64,000 nt of DNA, taken from NCBI GenBank assembly GCA_936450465.1, contig OW388293.1:54029201-54093200 (forward strand), in the 5' to 3' direction. Source of the stretch: Gibbula magus. Taxonomy: Eukaryota > Mollusca > Gastropoda > Trochida > Trochidae. Positions 62,490 to 64,000 of the stretch are shown here, piece after piece. The notes under the pieces are model-generated. The model was not told the DNA's origin. It did no database searches and saw only the letters and a program-made list of their open reading frames with translations. Position 1 is the stretch's first letter, and each line of letters opens with the position of its first letter. The translations under genes were made by a program, and so were the position numbers.

Positions 62490-64000
62490 ACTTAGTAAAA
62501 TGTCCATGTTTTTTGGCCAATTTGGTCACGCGAACCTCTTTAACGGCGAATCTGGAGTCCAACTTAAGGAAGGTAGCGGGAATTCGAAATGATCATTCGA
62601 TAGATCACATTGTAATATACATCTCAGCCAAGTTTGGTTCTGAAATATGCATTTTGAAGAAAGTTATCACGCTTGCTGTCAAGTACTGTGTTTCTCGCAC
62701 TTAGAATAATTTCCATGTTTTTTGGCCAATTTGGTCACGCGAACCTCTTTAACGGCGAATCTGGAGTCCAACTTAAGGAAGGTAGCGAGAATACGAAATG
62801 ACCATTCGATAGATCACATTGTAATATACATCTCAGCCAAGTTTGGTTCTGAAATATGCATTTTGAAGAAAGTTATCACGCTTGCTGTCAAGTAGTGTGT
62901 TTCTCGCACTTACAATAATTTCCATGTTTTTTGGCCAATTTGGTCACGCGAACCTCTTTAACGGCGAATCTGGAGTCCAACTTAAGGAAGGTAGCGAGAA
63001 TTCGAAATGACCATTCGATAGATCACATTGTAATATACATCTCAGCCAAGTTTGGTTCTGAAATATGCATTTTGAAGAAAGTTATCACGCTTGCTGTCAA
63101 GTAGTGTGTTTCTCGCACTTACAATAATTTCCATGTTTTTTGGCCAATTTGGTCACGCGAACCTCTTTAACGGCGAATCTGGAGTCCAACTTAAGGAAGG
63201 TAGCGGGAATTCGAAATGACCATTCTATAGATCACATTGGAATTTACTTCTCAGCCAAGTTTGGTTCTGAAATATGCATTTTGAATAAAGTTATCACGCT
63301 TGCTGTCAAGTAGTGTGTTTCTCGCACTTACAATAATTTCCATGTTTTTTGGCCAATTTGGTCACGCGAACCTCTTTAACGGCGAATCTGGAGTCCAACT
63401 TAAGAAAGGAAGCGGGAATTCGAAATGACCATTCGATAGATCACATTGTAATATACATCTCAGCCAAGTTTGGTTCTGAAATATGCATTTTGAAGAAAGT
63501 TATCACGCTTGCTGTCAAGTAGTGTGGTTCTCGCACTTAGAATAATGTCCATGTTTTTTGGCCAATTTGGTCATGCGAACCTCTTTAACGGCGAATCTGG
63601 AGTCCAACTTAAGGAAGCTAGCGGGAATTCGAAATGACCATTCGATAGATCACATTGTAATATACATCTCAGCCAAGTTTGGTTCTGAAATATGCATTTT
63701 GAAGAAAGTTATCACGCTTGCTGTCAAGTACTGTTTTTCTCGCACTTAGAATAATTTCCATGTTTTTTGGCCAATTTGGTCACGCGAACCTCTTTAACGG
63801 CGAATCTGGAGTCCAACTTAAGGAAGGTAGCGAGAATTCGAAATGTCCATTCGATAGATCACATTGTAATATACATCTCAGCCAAGTTTGGTTCTGAAAT
63901 ATGCATTTTGAAGAAAGTTATCACGCTTGCTGTCAAGTAGTGTGTTTCTCGCACTTACAATAATTTCCATGTTTTTTTGCCAATTTGGTCACGCGAACCT
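62490..64000. repeat. Mixed monomers, right edge of window
   Basis: About seven monomers, ending 48 bp into a unit. They include GATCATT, GCGAGAATACG, GGAATTTACTTC, AAGAAAGGAAGC and CATGCG/AAGCTAGC types. Private changes are CATTCTATAG near 63223, GAATAAAG near 63285, AATAATGTCC near 63541 and AAATGTCC near 63842. The last unit has the TTTTTTTGCC tract. No decay in monomer quality is seen towards the edge, so this is not the end of the array. Confidence 0.8.

Larger units (their letters stand above)
1..64000. repeat. 209-bp satellite DNA array, head-to-tail, fills the window
   Basis: The same 209-bp unit follows itself from end to end in one orientation. A fixed point of the unit (first base of ACTTACAAT or its variants) falls at 205, then every 209 bp to 63953, with a net drift of only +3 bp. 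This gives 305 complete units plus partial units of 204 bp and 48 bp at the edges. GC is about 39% (82 of 209 in the reference unit). No unique sequence, inversion or insertion interrupts the array. Units differ at a limited set of recurrent sites, mainly monomer positions 6-27 and 80-132. Tandem satellites of this length and homogeneity are known from eukaryotic centromeric and pericentromeric heterochromatin; that role is inferred here, not shown. No gene of any kind is supported anywhere in this span. Confidence 0.99.

Noticed and set aside
153..63749. Many forward open reading frames of 60-104 codons, most starting at ATGCATTTTGAAG or in the T-tract
   Set aside because: They are shadows of the repeat. 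The 209-bp period shifts frame at each unit, ends depend on satellite variants (TAG or TAC at monomer 195-197, ACTTAG or ACTTACA), and frames overlap each other. The translations show no domain or signal I can recognise.
1..64000. CRISPR array
   Set aside because: The repeats are 209 bp with no unique spacers. Variation is spread over recurrent sites and shared between units, which is satellite behaviour.
1..64000. Tandem RNA gene cluster (5S rRNA, tRNA, snRNA or spliced leader)
   Set aside because: No 5S or tRNA internal promoter boxes are seen; GGTTCTGAAAT is not a B box. The T-tract resembles an Sm site or Pol III terminator only superficially, and it is the most variable part of the unit.
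1..64000. Inverted segments or array orientation switches
   Set aside because: Every unit read, from start to end, has the same orientation; no reverse-complement monomer was seen.

Overview
The whole 64 kb window is one uninterrupted satellite DNA array. A 209-bp monomer, about 39% GC, is repeated head to tail in one orientation from the first base to the last. Counting from a fixed point in the unit, there are 305 complete monomers plus a 204-bp partial at the left edge and a 48-bp partial at the right edge. Both edges fall inside a monomer, so the array is longer than the window. I see no unique flanking DNA, no inversion, no transposon, no RNA gene and no credible protein-coding gene. The short open reading frames are products of the repeat: 209 is not a multiple of 3, so any frame shifts at each unit and stops within about half a unit to one and a half units.

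The organism cannot be named from this sequence. A homogeneous satellite of nucleosome-plus-linker length, with higher-order repeats (HORs) over at least 64 kb, is typical of eukaryotic centromeric or pericentromeric heterochromatin, and a prokaryotic or viral source is very unlikely. I do not recognise the monomer as any named satellite family, and no CENP-B box is visible.

Using monomer coordinates in which position 1 is the first base of ACTTACAAT (reference unit 37620-37828), the layout is as follows. 1-2073: mixed monomers. 2074-12527: two copies of a 25-monomer block of 5227 bp that differ at only three bases by my reading. 12528-16301: monomers carrying the TATAAC/AATATGG variants, with a 209-bp and a 418-bp local duplication. 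16302-17137: an older partial copy of the start of the 25-mer. 17138-18600: mixed. 18601-23616: tetramer HORs, three of them contiguous at 19646-22153. 23617-26124: a hexamer HOR. 25916-30513: one HOR that changes length, 6, 8, 5 then 3 monomers. 30514-39500: mixed, with an 836-bp tandem duplication at 32903-34574 and a dispersed four-monomer module. 39501-45638: two modules, A (4 monomers) and B (5), in the order A-A-B-A-B-A-B'. 45639-47233: mosaic. 47234-49741: a 4-mer that becomes a 5-mer. 50369 to about 56560: a 12/13-mer HOR. 57684-61235: an 11-mer-spaced repeat. The rest, to 64000, is mixed and includes another copy of the dispersed module.

The parts work together only as an evolving array. 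A small set of variant sites is shuffled into monomer haplotypes, and these are arranged into blocks by unequal exchange and conversion-like events on scales from a few bases to 5.2 kb. Length is almost fixed: only five 1-bp indels are visible in about 306 units, probably reflecting two independent events plus duplication. All comparisons were made by eye and by coordinate arithmetic; no alignment or database search was run.
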